64,000 nt of DNA, taken from Septoria linicola (Eukaryota > Ascomycota > Dothideomycetes > Mycosphaerellales > Mycosphaerellaceae). Shown here piece by piece: positions 51,523 through 62,006 of this stretch. A model generated the notes under the pieces. That model searched no databases. It worked only from the letters and a program-made list of their open reading frames with translations, and was not told the DNA's origin. How positions within the stretch are numbered: the first letter of the stretch is position 1; each line of letters opens with the position of its first letter. The position numbers were made by a program, and so were the translations under genes. The stretch is taken from NCBI GenBank assembly GCA_024114885.1, contig CP099424.1, positions 2,480,001 through 2,544,000 on the forward strand. Reading direction: 5' to 3'.

Positions 51523-54270
51523 ATGGCCGAGGACGATCACCACGACCATGTCGGCAGCGGCGCCTCGACACCACCCAATGGCACAGCAACGCCGCGCCCT
51601 GATGCTCACCAGGATAAGCGACTTCCGCAGCTGCTCAACAGTTATTTCGCTCAGGTTCGTGATTCTTTTACGCCCAGCAGCCAAAGTTCCACAGATCCCC
51701 CATCCCTTGAAGAGGAGGAAAGTGAGAAACCAAAGCAGGCCATGACAGAGAAGGAGCTACCGCCAGTATCGGAACAGCAGCAGCAGCAGCAAGTTGCAGC
51801 TTTGACTTTGGCTCTTGCTGGCGGTGGTGGCAACCAAACTCCGCCAAATCCGACGCCAACTCAGCTTCCCACTGCGCCCACCTCGCCACGAAGCGGACGC
51901 AGCTCACAGTGGGAATTGCCACCACTGTTGCCACACGAAAAGCAGGCCGCCGTCAACACCAAGCCCGTGGAACAGCAACAGCAACAGCAAACCTCCTCAC
52001 TGCCCACTCCACCCCTCTCCAACTCTTCGTCGTTGCTGCAGATGGCAGATGTCATGGCCAGCGCTGGTGGTGCAGACACGCTCGCTTCTCTTGACCGCAC
52101 GCTCTCGCGCAGCGAGCAGAGCAAGAGTCCCAGCGGAATGCCCTCACAGTTGCGTCGAGACACGTTGTCTGCTGCTCTGAGCAGCATTGTCACCTTGACC
52201 GATGCTTCTGCTGCGCACATCTCCAATCCCTCGTCTGATGTTGCAGCTACTGCGCCAGACAACACAACCACTACTTCCACTGCTGCGCGTTCCACCTCTC
52301 CTCCACCTCAATCGCCTAGTGCGCAAGAACAGGAAAGCAAGGTGCTAACGCAGGGCAACTCTCAGAACACACCACCTCAAACACCACGATCTGGCTCGCT
52401 CGCCAGCAGAAACCATAGAGACGATGCGCCACACGCCTCACGCGCCGCCAAGTCGAGTCGATCGAGTTCGAGCAATTCGCAGGGAGCGGTAATTGGGTCG
52501 CTGAGAGGACAGCTCGAGATCAGCATTGAGGAGGGGAGAGGGCTGCGGCCTGCGACGGATCCGTACGTGGTCTGCATCTTCCAGCTAAATGAAGATATCT
52601 CCGGTGGTCCGAAGGAGGATGAAATGGCCGTGGATGATGAGAAGCCACACGAGGAGAGCTTGGCCAAGGGCGTGGCTATGAAGCGCATGGGCAGCAATCA
52701 GGGCACGCCAATGGCTATTCCTGGTCTCAAGAGCAGGCAGACCAGCCAGACGAACATTGCCGATCTCCGCCGCGGCTCCCACAACAAGCAGGCAGAGACG
52801 ACCGATCCAGTATGGAGGCATAAAGCCACGTTTGATGTGGTGGGCGACAATAACGAAATTGACATTTCAGTCTACGATCGGGCGAACAATGAGTCGTTCA
52901 TTGGACACGTGCGACTTCCGCTCGATTTGAATGACTACGAGCACCAGCATGAAGACTGGTTCAAGCTGCAGCCAAGAGAGGGACTGACGGAGAACGTTTC
53001 GGGAGAGCTGCACATCAAGCTTGCATTCCATGCTGCAGGCAAGAAGACTTTCGGGCCCGACGATTTCGAGATTCTCAAGTTGATTGGCAAAGGCACCTTT
53101 GGCCAAGTGTTCCAAGTGCGGAAGCGAGACACGAAGCGAATTTACGCGATGAAAGTGCTGTCCAAAAAGGTCATTGTGCAGAAGAAGGAGATTCAACATA
53201 CCATTGGCGAGCGCAATATTCTCGTCCGAACTGCAACGACCGAATCGCCATTCATCGTTGGGTTGAAGTTTTCCTTCCAGACAGCGGCAGACCTCTACCT
53301 GGTCACGGATTATATGTCCGGTGGTGAGCTCTTCTGGCATTTGCAGAAGGAAGGCAGATTTGTCGAGGAAAGGGCGAAATTCTATATCGCGGAGCTGATT
53401 CTCGCTCTCCGTCACCTCCATCAACACGATATTGTGTATCGCGACCTGAAGCCTGAAAACATTCTGCTCGACGCCAATGGACACATTGCGCTTTGTGATT
53501 TTGGACTATCTAAAGCGAATTTGGCAAAAAACGACACCACAAACACGTTCTGCGGAACGACCGAATACTTGGCGCCTGAAGTTTTGCTGGATGAGCAAGG
53601 GTACACCAAAATGGTCGACTTCTGGTCGCTGGGTGTCTTGGTATTTGAGATGTGCTGTGGCTGGTCACCATTCTACGCCGAGGATACTCAGCAGATGTAC
53701 AAGAACATCGCCTTTGGCAAAGTGCGCTTCCCGAGAGATGCGCTGTCTGCAGAGGGTCGCAGCTTCGTAAAAGGCCTTTTGAACAGAAACCCGGCTCATC
53801 GACTTGGCGGCAAAGGTGATGCAGAAGAGCTCATGGCTCACCCCTTCTTCAATGATGTGGACTGGGTTGCGCTCGGCAAAAAGTCGATTGCACCACCTTT
53901 CAAGCCGAAGCTCAAGGGCGAACTGGACACGAGCAACTTCGATCCTGAGTTTACTAATGCCTTGACTTTTGGCGATCAGAACTCGCTCAACGCGAGAGCA
54001 GCTGCTCTTGCCAGTGGAATCAACGATGAGAGCACACCGCTCAGCCCAACCATGCAGAACCAATTCAAAGGTTTCACCTTTGTGGACGAGAGCACTCTGG
54101 AACAGCACTATGCTGATCGTGACGTTGGCATGGACGAAAGTGACAACAATGGTCTCACCCGCACATTTAGCAACAAAGCCGGTGATGGAATGAGCGGACT
54201 GGAGCCAACAAGTGCAAAGAGTGAAAGCGCTGACGCCGACTTCAATCACGGCATGCTCGATGATTTGTGA
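51523..54270 (+). CDS. SCH9: SCH9-type AGC protein kinase with C2 domain
   Basis: Single exon, 915 residues from ATG 51523 (MAEDDHHDHVGSG); an in-frame ATG at 51412 would add an unrelated hydrophobic start. Sch9 is a TORC1-controlled S6-kinase-like regulator of ribosome synthesis, growth and stress resistance. After a long Ser/Pro/Gln-rich region, a C2 domain (about 330-507, GQLEISIEEGRGLRPATDPY and IDISVYDRANNESFIGHVRL) precedes the kinase domain. Kinase motifs: glycine loop LIGKGTFGQVFQV (about 520), Lys in YAMKVLSKK, YRDLKPENILLD, CDFGLSK, activation loop NTFCGTTEYLAPEVLLDEQG (PDK1 site) and DFWSLGVLVFE. The AGC tail has a turn motif TPLSPTMQ and hydrophobic motif FKGFTFVDES, the TORC1 site. 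All catalytic residues are intact. CAG and other repeats in the N-terminal part encode Gln runs. Confidence 0.92.
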   Translation: MAEDDHHDHVGSGASTPPNGTATPRPDAHQDKRLPQLLNSYFAQVRDSFTPSSQSSTDPPSLEEEESEKPKQAMTEKELPPVSEQQQQQQVAALTLALAGGGGNQTPPNPTPTQLPTAPTSPRSGRSSQWELPPLLPHEKQAAVNTKPVEQQQQQQTSSLPTPPLSNSSSLLQMADVMASAGGADTLASLDRTLSRSEQSKSPSGMPSQLRRDTLSAALSSIVTLTDASAAHISNPSSDVAATAPDNTTTTSTAARSTSPPPQSPSAQEQESKVLTQGNSQNTPPQTPRSGSLASRNHRDDAPHASRAAKSSRSSSSNSQGAVIGSLRGQLEISIEEGRGLRPATDPYVVCIFQLNEDISGGPKEDEMAVDDEKPHEESLAKGVAMKRMGSNQGTPMAIPGLKSRQTSQTNIADLRRGSHNKQAETTDPVWRHKATFDVVGDNNEIDISVYDRANNESFIGHVRLPLDLNDYEHQHEDWFKLQPREGLTENVSGELHIKLAFHAAGKKTFGPDDFEILKLIGKGTFGQVFQVRKRDTKRIYAMKVLSKKVIVQKKEIQHTIGERNILVRTATTESPFIVGLKFSFQTAADLYLVTDYMSGGELFWHLQKEGRFVEERAKFYIAELILALRHLHQHDIVYRDLKPENILLDANGHIALCDFGLSKANLAKNDTTNTFCGTTEYLAPEVLLDEQGYTKMVDFWSLGVLVFEMCCGWSPFYAEDTQQMYKNIAFGKVRFPRDALSAEGRSFVKGLLNRNPAHRLGGKGDAEELMAHPFFNDVDWVALGKKSIAPPFKPKLKGELDTSNFDPEFTNALTFGDQNSLNARAAALASGINDESTPLSPTMQNQFKGFTFVDESTLEQHYADRDVGMDESDNNGLTRTFSNKAGDGMSGLEPTSAKSESADADFNHGMLDDL

Positions 54271-54877
54271 GCACTTTGAGCGCAGAATTGACGAGACCAC
54301 GAAGCGCATTTGAGAGGCGTCGAAAAGCAAGTGCTGCCGAGACGCAAAGCGAAATGCATAGCGTGGCAAGGGGACGAGCGAGAGAGACGGAGAGTACACG
54401 CGAGTCCAAGATACCCTACGGCGATTCCTCGCGGACGCGTTCCGCTGGCTAATGTACAGGAAACTGGCCTTATCCTCAAGCAGATCTTTTCTCGCGTGTC
54501 TTGTCTTTTGGCGGAATTGCTCAGCAAGCGTACACGCAATGTGTGAGAGGAAGAGACCGACTGCATCAAGAATGGCGTTTTCAGGTAATGTTTATGGGCT
54601 GATTCAAAGAATGGTCTGCGAGAGAAGTCCATGAGCTGCAACATGCTTGGGAGGATTTGTGGTGACAGCCTCGACGCTTCGCACTGCAGATGGTCGCTTT
54701 GAGAGCTTTGGTGAAGCGCAGCCTGATGTTTATATGGTAATTTTAGCGCTTACTGCATTTCAAGCATTGAATATGACTCGATGCAAGCCGCAGCCTCTTC
54801 CAAAGTCAGGCTTGGTCCGTTGCTCACGGACCCCTCCAGCATCATCTTGGCTTCCAGAGTTCATTTTCGCGACTGTA
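54271..54877. other. Convergent 3' region of SCH9
   Basis: 607 bp between the SCH9 stop and the stop of the leftward membrane-protein gene. No gene is visible; it presumably holds both 3'UTRs. Confidence 0.5.
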
Positions 54878-56268
54878 TCATGGCCGCTCGCTCGGCGCCA
54901 CCGGAACCAACGCCTCTCCGCTCTCATCTGACTTCTTCCTCATCGGCTTCTTCTTCGAGCTCGTCCGCTCCACGATTGTGTGCATCTGGATCGCGCCTGC
55001 TTGCGGCCCTTGTCCCTCCTCCGACCATCCCCACGCTTCAGATTTCGGAGAGTCTGACTCCGCTTCTTCAATCTGAATCGTGGTAGACTTTTTAGCCCAC
55101 ACTCTTCTTCCACTGCTCCCGATTGTGTCGGTGTCTTTGAGCCTGGAGTGGGTTGCGCCACTGAGATTGGAAGCATATCGGTCTGCGGTGCCGGAAGAGG
55201 TGCCTTTGAACAGTCTTGGGAAATGCTTGTTCATGAAGCCTTTCAGGACTGGAAGGCAACTCGCGATGGCAGTCAAGCTGGCTTCGGTGGCGGACCAGAG
55301 TGCTGCGAGGCAGTTGTCGTAGCTCGGATCATGCGATACGGCGATCGCGTAGAGACCGGAGAGGCGGACGATCGAGATGATGCAGACCAGGCCGCCGAGA
55401 CAGAACACTCCCATAAGCATATATCGCTGTTTTCTGGGGAGATTGAGAGTCTTGATTACGGGTATGGGGATTCCGGCGATGAGAATGTCGGTGGTCATGT
55501 TGAGTGCTGCGTTGAAGAACCTGCAGTGGGTGAGTCAAGGTGTCCGTTGCCATGTCTCGCGAGATGTCCCACTCACCATATCGGCACCTTGACTCGCCAC
55601 ATAGGCATACATTTGGCCTTGCCATTGGTCTGCCAAGCAAGATGCCAGAACCCAGGAATTGGAACGCAGATGAGCATTGATGTGATGATGCCCCAAGCAG
55701 TATAGAAGCCTGATAGGGCAATCACACCATAGCACGTAAGGCGGAAGCTGCGAACGTGGCCGAAGATGCGGAGGTACTGGAAGAGAATGCTCAGCTTCGC
55801 GAAGCCTTGTGCGCCGTAGTAGTTCCTGGATCGCAGTGAGCACAGCAAAGGTTGAGCTGACGAGGTGATTCGTCACCATATTGACAGCCAGAACCAGAAC
55901 ATCATCTTCTGCAGGTGATCGGGGCTGATGTCTTGGATGTGTTGGCTCAGTCCGTATGGCACTGGCAAGAGTTAGCTTCGCTCACATGGTCTGTCAACAC
56001 GGCGCGTCATAACTTGCCTTGCAAGCACATCGACAGACACATGACGATGTTCTGGACACTCGTTCAGCATCGATATTGCACCCTGCTTTCCTGAAGGAGG
56101 ACTGACAAAAATCGTCGACACCACAATAAGAGCATCGTCAACTCCAGGCTGCCGATGAATGCGGAATCTTGTCCATAGTCGGAGGGCGACGCAGATGTAC
56201 GAGAGGATGCTGAAAGTGGATATCACTCCAATTACGACAGAGCTAGGCGCGTGGCCATTGGACTTCAT
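54878..56268 (-). CDS. Fungal rhodopsin-like integral membrane protein, five exons
   Basis: Exons 56107-56268, 56018-56051, 55877-55961, 55577-55825 and 54878-55520 give 390 residues. The fungal rhodopsin-like domain family has seven membrane helices and unknown function; members include Pth11-like receptors and proteins near secondary-metabolite genes. Visible helices include VVIGVISTFSILSYICVAL, NIVMCLSMCLQ, LSIWNYYGAQGFAKLSILFQ, FRLTCYGVIALSGFYTAWG, FNAALNMTTDILIAGIPIPV (the family's NxALNxxTD motif), MGVFCLGGLVCIISIVRL and a last one near ALWSATEASLTAIASCLPVL. The cytoplasmic tail is Ser/Lys-rich. Intron 2 (55962-56017) starts with GC (GCAAGT) instead of GT; it is needed to join the second helix to VPYGLSQHIQD. 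The other introns are GT-AG, 51-56 nt. The gene appears intact. Confidence 0.85.
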
Positions 56269-57154
56269 GATGTATCGAGAACTGGTGGATTACCAATGTG
56301 CCCGGCAGTGAGTGCCAAATACTGGAAGAAACGAACGAGATCCTTCAGCGATGGTCCCTCACCGCCCGGGCCATGGTCGTCCAGATCCTCGCAAAGTTAT
56401 GACTTTCGGAACGCCCTGGCACGAACATGTTGCTTGTCTCCCAAACGGCTTGTTGGCAACGCAGGAGAAGAAGATGATGCCTGAGCTTGCCACGTGAAGG
56501 CGAATTCACTGGAGTCAAACATCAGTTTGGCTTCGGGAAACTAGTGGGAGTGGCCAAAGGGATCAATTCCATCCAGTGTATGCCTGTTTGTCCTGCTCCT
56601 CGCACTGTTGTCTTGAGTCCAGCTGTGGGCTAGGGCTACGAAATGCCTGCTGAAGTTTCCAGCTTGCCCAAGCTTGGAGTCCATCTGCTTCGTGACAGAT
56701 CTGCCCTATCCACCCAAAGAAAATAGACAAGTCACAGCTGAGTATCTCCATACCGGAGCTTGAGATGTGCACCGTCGACAAGAGTGGCATTGTCGTCACT
56801 CGAGGGTCTTCTGTGACCTGCTTTGAATTGCCCTGATCTGCGCAAGGGATCCATGTCTGAGGCCATCAAACTACATGGTCCTGCCTTTCAGAAACTCGAG
56901 CTTGGCAGGAAGTCTGTTGTAAATGCGGGCAGCTCCAACAGAATCGGAAATGAGCTAGACAACCCTCACAGCTCAGAGAGGCCCGCGATTTGTTGTTGCA
57001 ACAGGTGTAGCTTGTCACTGAGCTCCCCTGGATATTGACTCGTGAAGGGCAAGCGCATGTGAAAGTGCCTGGTTATTAGGTACAAATGGCTTCCTAGTTC
57101 GTCTCTACTCCTCCTATCGATCGGACATAGCTTCTGATAGCAGCAGCACCAACC
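56269..57154. other. Divergent promoter region
   Basis: 886 bp between the leftward membrane-protein gene and the rightward O-methyltransferase gene. No gene is visible. Shared regulation of the two is possible but not shown. Confidence 0.45.
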
Positions 57155-58536
57155 ATGAACGGACACACTCGCCACAAGAGCGATGCCGGCATCGAAGCCA
57201 ACCAAGTACTGTGGCAGCTACGCAGTCTGAGGAAGAGGTTGCCTGCACTTCTCGATGCCAGTGGGGACGAAAAGCTCCGTGACGATCTGCTCTATGAGTT
57301 GAGATATCTTGGCCAAGATCTCGAGACGCCTTGGCACACGCTGCAGCGAACATGTTGGTATGGTGTAGGTGTCACCCTGATCATCTTTGACGATGTGAAG
57401 CTGATCATTCTTCTAGCCTTGGGATAATGTGACGATCGATATCGCCGTGAACATGGGCTTGTTCAAAGCCCTGGTCGCAGCTGATGAGCCATTATCTGCG
57501 AGCACGCTTGCCACGAAATGCAACGCCGAGCTACTGTTCACGCAGCGGTTGCTGAGATGTCTGAATGCGTTCGGATCAGTGAAACAGCACTGGCCCGACG
57601 GCTCGGCTGAACCGTTGTTTGGTCCCACCAACGTGACCAAGACATTCACATCTAAGATGGGCGAGGCAACCTCGCATTGGCTGACTGAGATGATGAGTCC
57701 TGCGTGGTATCTCATGCCGCAAAAGCTCAAAGAGACGGGATACAAGTCAATGACCAGTGGTACGGACACTATCTTCAACGACATCCACGGCATGCCTGGG
57801 AAGAGTCTCTGGGAGATTGTTGGGCAAGGTCCATATGTCGAAGATGTCGGAACTTTCATGACAATGTTCAAGTCAGTATTGCTGCTAGAATCACAATGTT
57901 ATTCGATGTTCACTCGCTGACTTGAAGTGCTCTAGCATGAACCACAAGCCATGGACAGACCTGTATGATTTCAACTCACGTCTAATCAAGGGTGCTCACC
58001 AAGATGGCGTATTCATGGTAGATGTCGGTGGCTTTACGGGATCTGTCGTTTCAGGCCTACGCAAGCAATTCCCAGAGGCACCTGGCAAATTTGTGCTGCT
58101 GGACTTGCCTACAGCCGTTCCTGCCAGCCTTTTTTCAGGAATCACGCCTTGTCCTCACGACTTCTTCAAGGCCTTCCCCACAGAGGTCCATGGAGCTCGA
58201 CTATACTATATGCGCTTCATCAGCCATGACTGGTCGCAAGATGCTTTGATCAAGATCCTTTCGAACATCCGAGCCGCGATGACTCCAGGCTACAGCAAGC
58301 TTGTGATCAATGACTGGATTGTGCCAGAACGAGATCCTCATCCCTTCATGTGCTCACAAGATCTGTGCATGATGCATCTTGGAGGTGGCGAAGAAAGGTC
58401 TGAGGCTCGGCATCGTGAAGCTATTGAGGCGGCTGGACTCAAAGTCTCGGCTATCTTCCGCGCTGAGGATCGTGTTAGTGAGGATGTCATTGAGTGTGAG
58501 GTTGAGACTGGCCGCACAGACTCGGTGGTGGTCTGA
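57155..58536 (+). CDS. Class I-like SAM-dependent O-methyltransferase
   Basis: Exons 57155-57364, 57417-57871 and 57936-58536, with introns of 52 and 64 nt, give 421 residues. Fungal O-methyltransferases of this type (PF00891) methylate hydroxyl groups of polyketides and other small molecules. A helical dimerisation front (IEANQVLWQLRSLRKRLPAL) leads to a winged-helix part (VTIDIAVNMGLFKALVAADE, ELLFTQRLLRCLNAFGSV). The SAM site is MVDVGGFTGSVVSGLRKQFP (the usual third Gly is Phe), followed by FVLLDLPTAVP, and the catalytic His in YYMRFISHDWSQDALIKIL. The end KVSAIFRAEDRVSEDVIECE is typical. The first donor is chosen by phase (GTAGGT at 57365); GTATGG 6 bases upstream would break the frame. 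No other biosynthetic gene is adjacent, so it is not clearly part of a cluster. Confidence 0.82.
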
Positions 58537-59713
58537 ATCAGATTCTTTCGCGGGTAGAGCTCAGATAGACTGGCGTGCTGGGTGGTATTCACGACTTTCC
58601 TTTTTGATTACATCCTGGTCAAACCACAGCTTTCGCAGCAGCACGTATATCTGTAGATAGTACTCGCCTCCCGCAAGCACCAGAGAGACTGCAATCACAG
58701 CGAAGGACGTATTCCAAGGCGATGTTGATAATCTACGCCAGCAGCTTGTAGCCTTGACATAGCCAAGAACAAGACTATGACAGCACAAAACCGCATAGAT
58801 AAGAATCAAAGCTCTCGAGACGGAGGTCCTAAGGCTTACAAAACGATGCCTTCGATACCGAGGTCTCAACTGAGATGAGCGTTGAAACACCCCAAGCCAG
58901 CACCAACGAGTCGCAAAACGAGCCTAATAATACTAATATAGCGAGATGGTATGTCTACCATCCTTCGAGGCGATGCTCTTATAGCCACCTCAGCTGACCA
59001 CAAGTGTGCTACCTACATCAAGAGGAATGGCTCGAGCAAGCGATAGTGACGCCTTGCAGGAGTGTTTGCCCTGTTCCTCAAGCAGATGAAGTCTGTGGCA
59101 GCAAATGTTACGGTACAGAAGGATGATGTACTGGTACAGCAACCATATCCTCTACCTCGTTGAACGACTCTTGCTGATCATTGGTATGCAGGCTGCTCTC
59201 CTGAATGCCACCTCACTTTCGCTCGTCCTCCCGAAGCGCACATTCAGTGTCATGGAAAATGAGTCCTGTGGCGAAGAGGACGAGTTACAGTTCACCATCA
59301 AGGTCGTCTACGCAGTAATCATGACAGCCGCACATGGGAAAGCTCTCTCGGCTGAAGAGTTTCCCGGCTTTGTGCACCACACCGACTGCCTTCGCCTCTC
59401 CGTACTTTAGTAAAAGCCTCTGCCAAGCACAAATAGTGCCCATGTGCCTCACTTGACACTGGCAAAGCTTCGATGCTCGCAAGTATACATCTCTTGCCGC
59501 CGCTGATGTCTCTTTTCGCAGAGCAATCGCGCAGTCAAGTTCAAGCACGTCGGAAGGACATCAACATCATCTCGTAACCAGTGCTGGAAGACTCGGGCCA
59601 CGAAGACGGTCCTTGAAGTCGAACAGAGCTGTACTCTTGCTGCGACTTGGACAGTCGGGTGCAGTCAATTTCGTGGGGAAGGTGCTATACCGAGATCGCG
59701 ACTGCTGCAGTGT

Positions 59714-59760
59714 CAACAAGGCGCAGCATCAACAAGGCGCAGCATCAACAAGGCGCAGCA
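59714..59760 (+). repeat. 16-bp tandem repeat, three copies
   Basis: CAACAAGGCGCAGCAT begins at 59714, 59730 and 59746, the last copy losing its final base. The copies are identical, so the expansion is recent or the array is prone to slippage. It is intergenic. Confidence 0.85.
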
Positions 59761-61258
59761 AAGATCCACTGCTGTTCAGCATGCGACCAATCAATCGATC
59801 GGAATCTCAACTGGACACCAGGTATAGGCATGCGAGGGAGACTACGAGTCTTCGACTCTTCGTTCGTCTCCCTCTCCCCGCATGCGAATAAGTGGAGCGC
59901 ATGTTCACACGCGATTCTGGAACTGGCGCGACTAGTCCAGCAGAGGCTCGAGAGTATCCAGCATCGGCAGGACAAACATCAGGAGCGCCGAGCTTGTTTG
60001 GATCAGACGTCGGGCACGGCATTGATGGAAGTGGTTCATACCCAAGCGAGGGCGCGCCGCGGTCGGAGACTGAAGAGGAGGAGAGACACTGCTCGTGCTC
60101 CGTGATGAACGACAAAGTCGAGGTTCGGGCCGAAAATACAATCTTTGAGTATGAAAGCAGTGCTCATCTGGTATGGTGCCATTACGAGTGTAGAGATACT
60201 GCGCAATAAGTCGTAACGATCAGGCGCATCATGGTACTACCTCCGTATTATACTGACACTGAAAGTCCAAGATTTCGCATCGAGGATCCGCTGGCTGTCG
60301 AGAACTACTGAACCCGTGAATGATGATGTGAACACTGCAAGAGACACGGATTGATTGAGGAGTCCAGCTGCGACACCACATACGAGGCTCTAGCCTTGTA
60401 TCCGGCTGGCGTCGGAAGTGTACTTGGGAATCGACACAGCCGACCTTGCGCACCTCGTGTATCATTAAAGCTTTGTGGAACCTTGGAAACTACGCCAGTA
60501 GTGCCAAAACATGCTTCAGTACGATCTACTCAGGTTCGATTCAGAGACCTCATAGCGCCTACAATTCACAGGAGGTTGTATCGGGAGTGCTGCTAATAAC
60601 CCCAGCACAGCAGCTTGTACACCGCGATGTGGTACTTTGGTACCAATGTTAAAGGAACCTGCTCGTGGAAAGCAGATCTCTAGTACGTAGTGGCCTCAAT
60701 GTTGTCACAGAACCAATACTCTGGGTCCCTAGGTAAGGCGGAAACAGTCGTATAATAGCCGACTTCCTCACGACTACCACATCACTAGGCCCAGTCTTGT
60801 TGTGGTTGATTGCCTCGAACAGCACCATCGTCAGAAGATGTAGAAAAATATTATGCCTGCGTGAACGTCGCCATGTGGGAGGAGGGTTAGATGCCGGCGA
60901 TCGTGCAGTAGGGCGCATGAACAGTGAGAACGGCAGTACTGCAAATCGCCTTGTCCTAGAGTCATCGTACATGATGGCTACCATCGAAATTACCATCAGA
61001 CTGAAAATTTGTAACAATAGCAATATGTAGACAATAGAGATGGACAATAGAGATGGAGAATAATCTCGCGTGCGAGGCCAAGGAGGGGACATGAGAGCTC
61101 ACGCCAACCGCATTTGGTATAGTCGAGCTTGCGTAGACTTGACTTCAGCTCCTGTTCTCACGGACTGCACTCATCTCGCCGCATCTCCAAATTGCTGCCA
61201 CAGACACACCTGCCAGTCTCCGAGAGCCTTCGAAGAGGCAACGTGCGATACACACGGT

Positions 61259-61280
61259 CTGCTGTCTGTGCAGACAGCAG
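61259..61280. repeat. Inverted repeat, 10-bp arms
   Basis: CTGCTGTCTG, two bases (TG), then CAGACAGCAG. The same arms form a perfect palindrome at 63908-63927, so the two sites flank the SAP-domain gene. Confidence 0.85.
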
Positions 61281-61715
61281 CACGTCTCGACCGGCCCAAA
61301 GACGAAACGGACAATAATGCTACACGATTGTTCAGCCGCCAATAACGTCTCACTATTAATTGGTCTTCAAGAAACGTCGATGGATCATCTCTGTTACTAT
61401 TGTGTCGATTTTAGCTACGCAACACGCCGAATGAACGGGATCGATCGCGTGAATAAGGTGATGGACAATAATGCGCGACTACATGCAGCTTCACTTTCCG
61501 CCCACGCTTCACTTTATTGTCGCGCATCAACAATTATTATTGAAGTCATTGTTATTGTCAGGTGATTAGTGTCTGTGCTCGTTTCTTCGCACACCTTATT
61601 CCTTCACTCGCTTCCATCGACTTCCACAATCTCTTCCTTTTATTACCCTTTTGCTTACACAACATCGACCTCATTCAGTGACACATCCTCTTGTATCTTG
61701 GATGCAAGAGCACAA

Positions 61716-61984
61716 GTAAGTCATTACCGCGTTCACAATCTCACTGAGTCACTCTTGCTAATCACTTCTACCAGCACAACCGACACCAGTCTGCTCTTGT
61801 ATCTTAGACACGAGAAAACACCTCAGTAAGAGACTCCATCCGCATCACCTCACCACATCTTCGCAACGCCTACTAACCACATCGCGCAGAGGTCTCCTTC
61901 TCGCCGTTTCTTGAGAAACAGCGACATCGCGTATGTGTAACTCGAGTGTTCTCTCCTCATCGTCTTTGTCACGCTAACAAATAG
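61716..61984 (+). promoter_or_regulatory. 5'UTR with three candidate introns
   Basis: Three segments upstream of the SAP-domain start look like introns: 61716-61774 (GTAAGT, TTGCTAATC branch, CTACCAG), 61826-61889 (GTAAGA, CTACTAACC branch, GCGCAG) and 61931-61984 (GTATGT, GCTAAC branch, AATAG). They end 22 bp before the ATG. A leader segment starting CTCTTGTATCTT occurs twice (61688 and 61794), just ahead of the first and second donors, suggesting a small duplication of exon plus intron. Confidence 0.6.
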
Positions 61985-62006
61985 TCAGACACTACAACCC
62001 GTCAAA

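Larger units (their letters stand above)
58537..62006. other. Long gene-poor stretch upstream of the SAP-domain gene
   Basis: 3.5 kb without a secure gene. A minus-strand frame at 58561-58890 has two hydrophobic segments (ALILIYAVLCCHSLVLGYV and FAVIAVSLVLAGGEYYLQIY) and might be a relic of a membrane protein, but no other part can be found. A plus-strand frame at 59105-59410 and frames near 59890-61092 have no recognisable features. A 16-bp triple repeat lies at 59714-59760 and an inverted repeat at 61259-61280. The last 320 bp carry three intron-like segments of the 5'UTR of the next gene. Confidence 0.4.

Noticed and set aside
57359..57364. GTATGG as the first donor of the O-methyltransferase gene
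   Set aside because: Using it puts a stop immediately after the junction; GTAGGT at 57365 keeps the frame.
58561..58890. A minus-strand frame with two hydrophobic segments as a membrane-protein gene
   Set aside because: Only about 110 residues, no family motif and no further exons found; kept only as a remark in the region description.
60649..61092. A 147-codon minus-strand frame
   Set aside because: No protein-like pattern beyond one hydrophobic run; starts and ends without context; probably chance.
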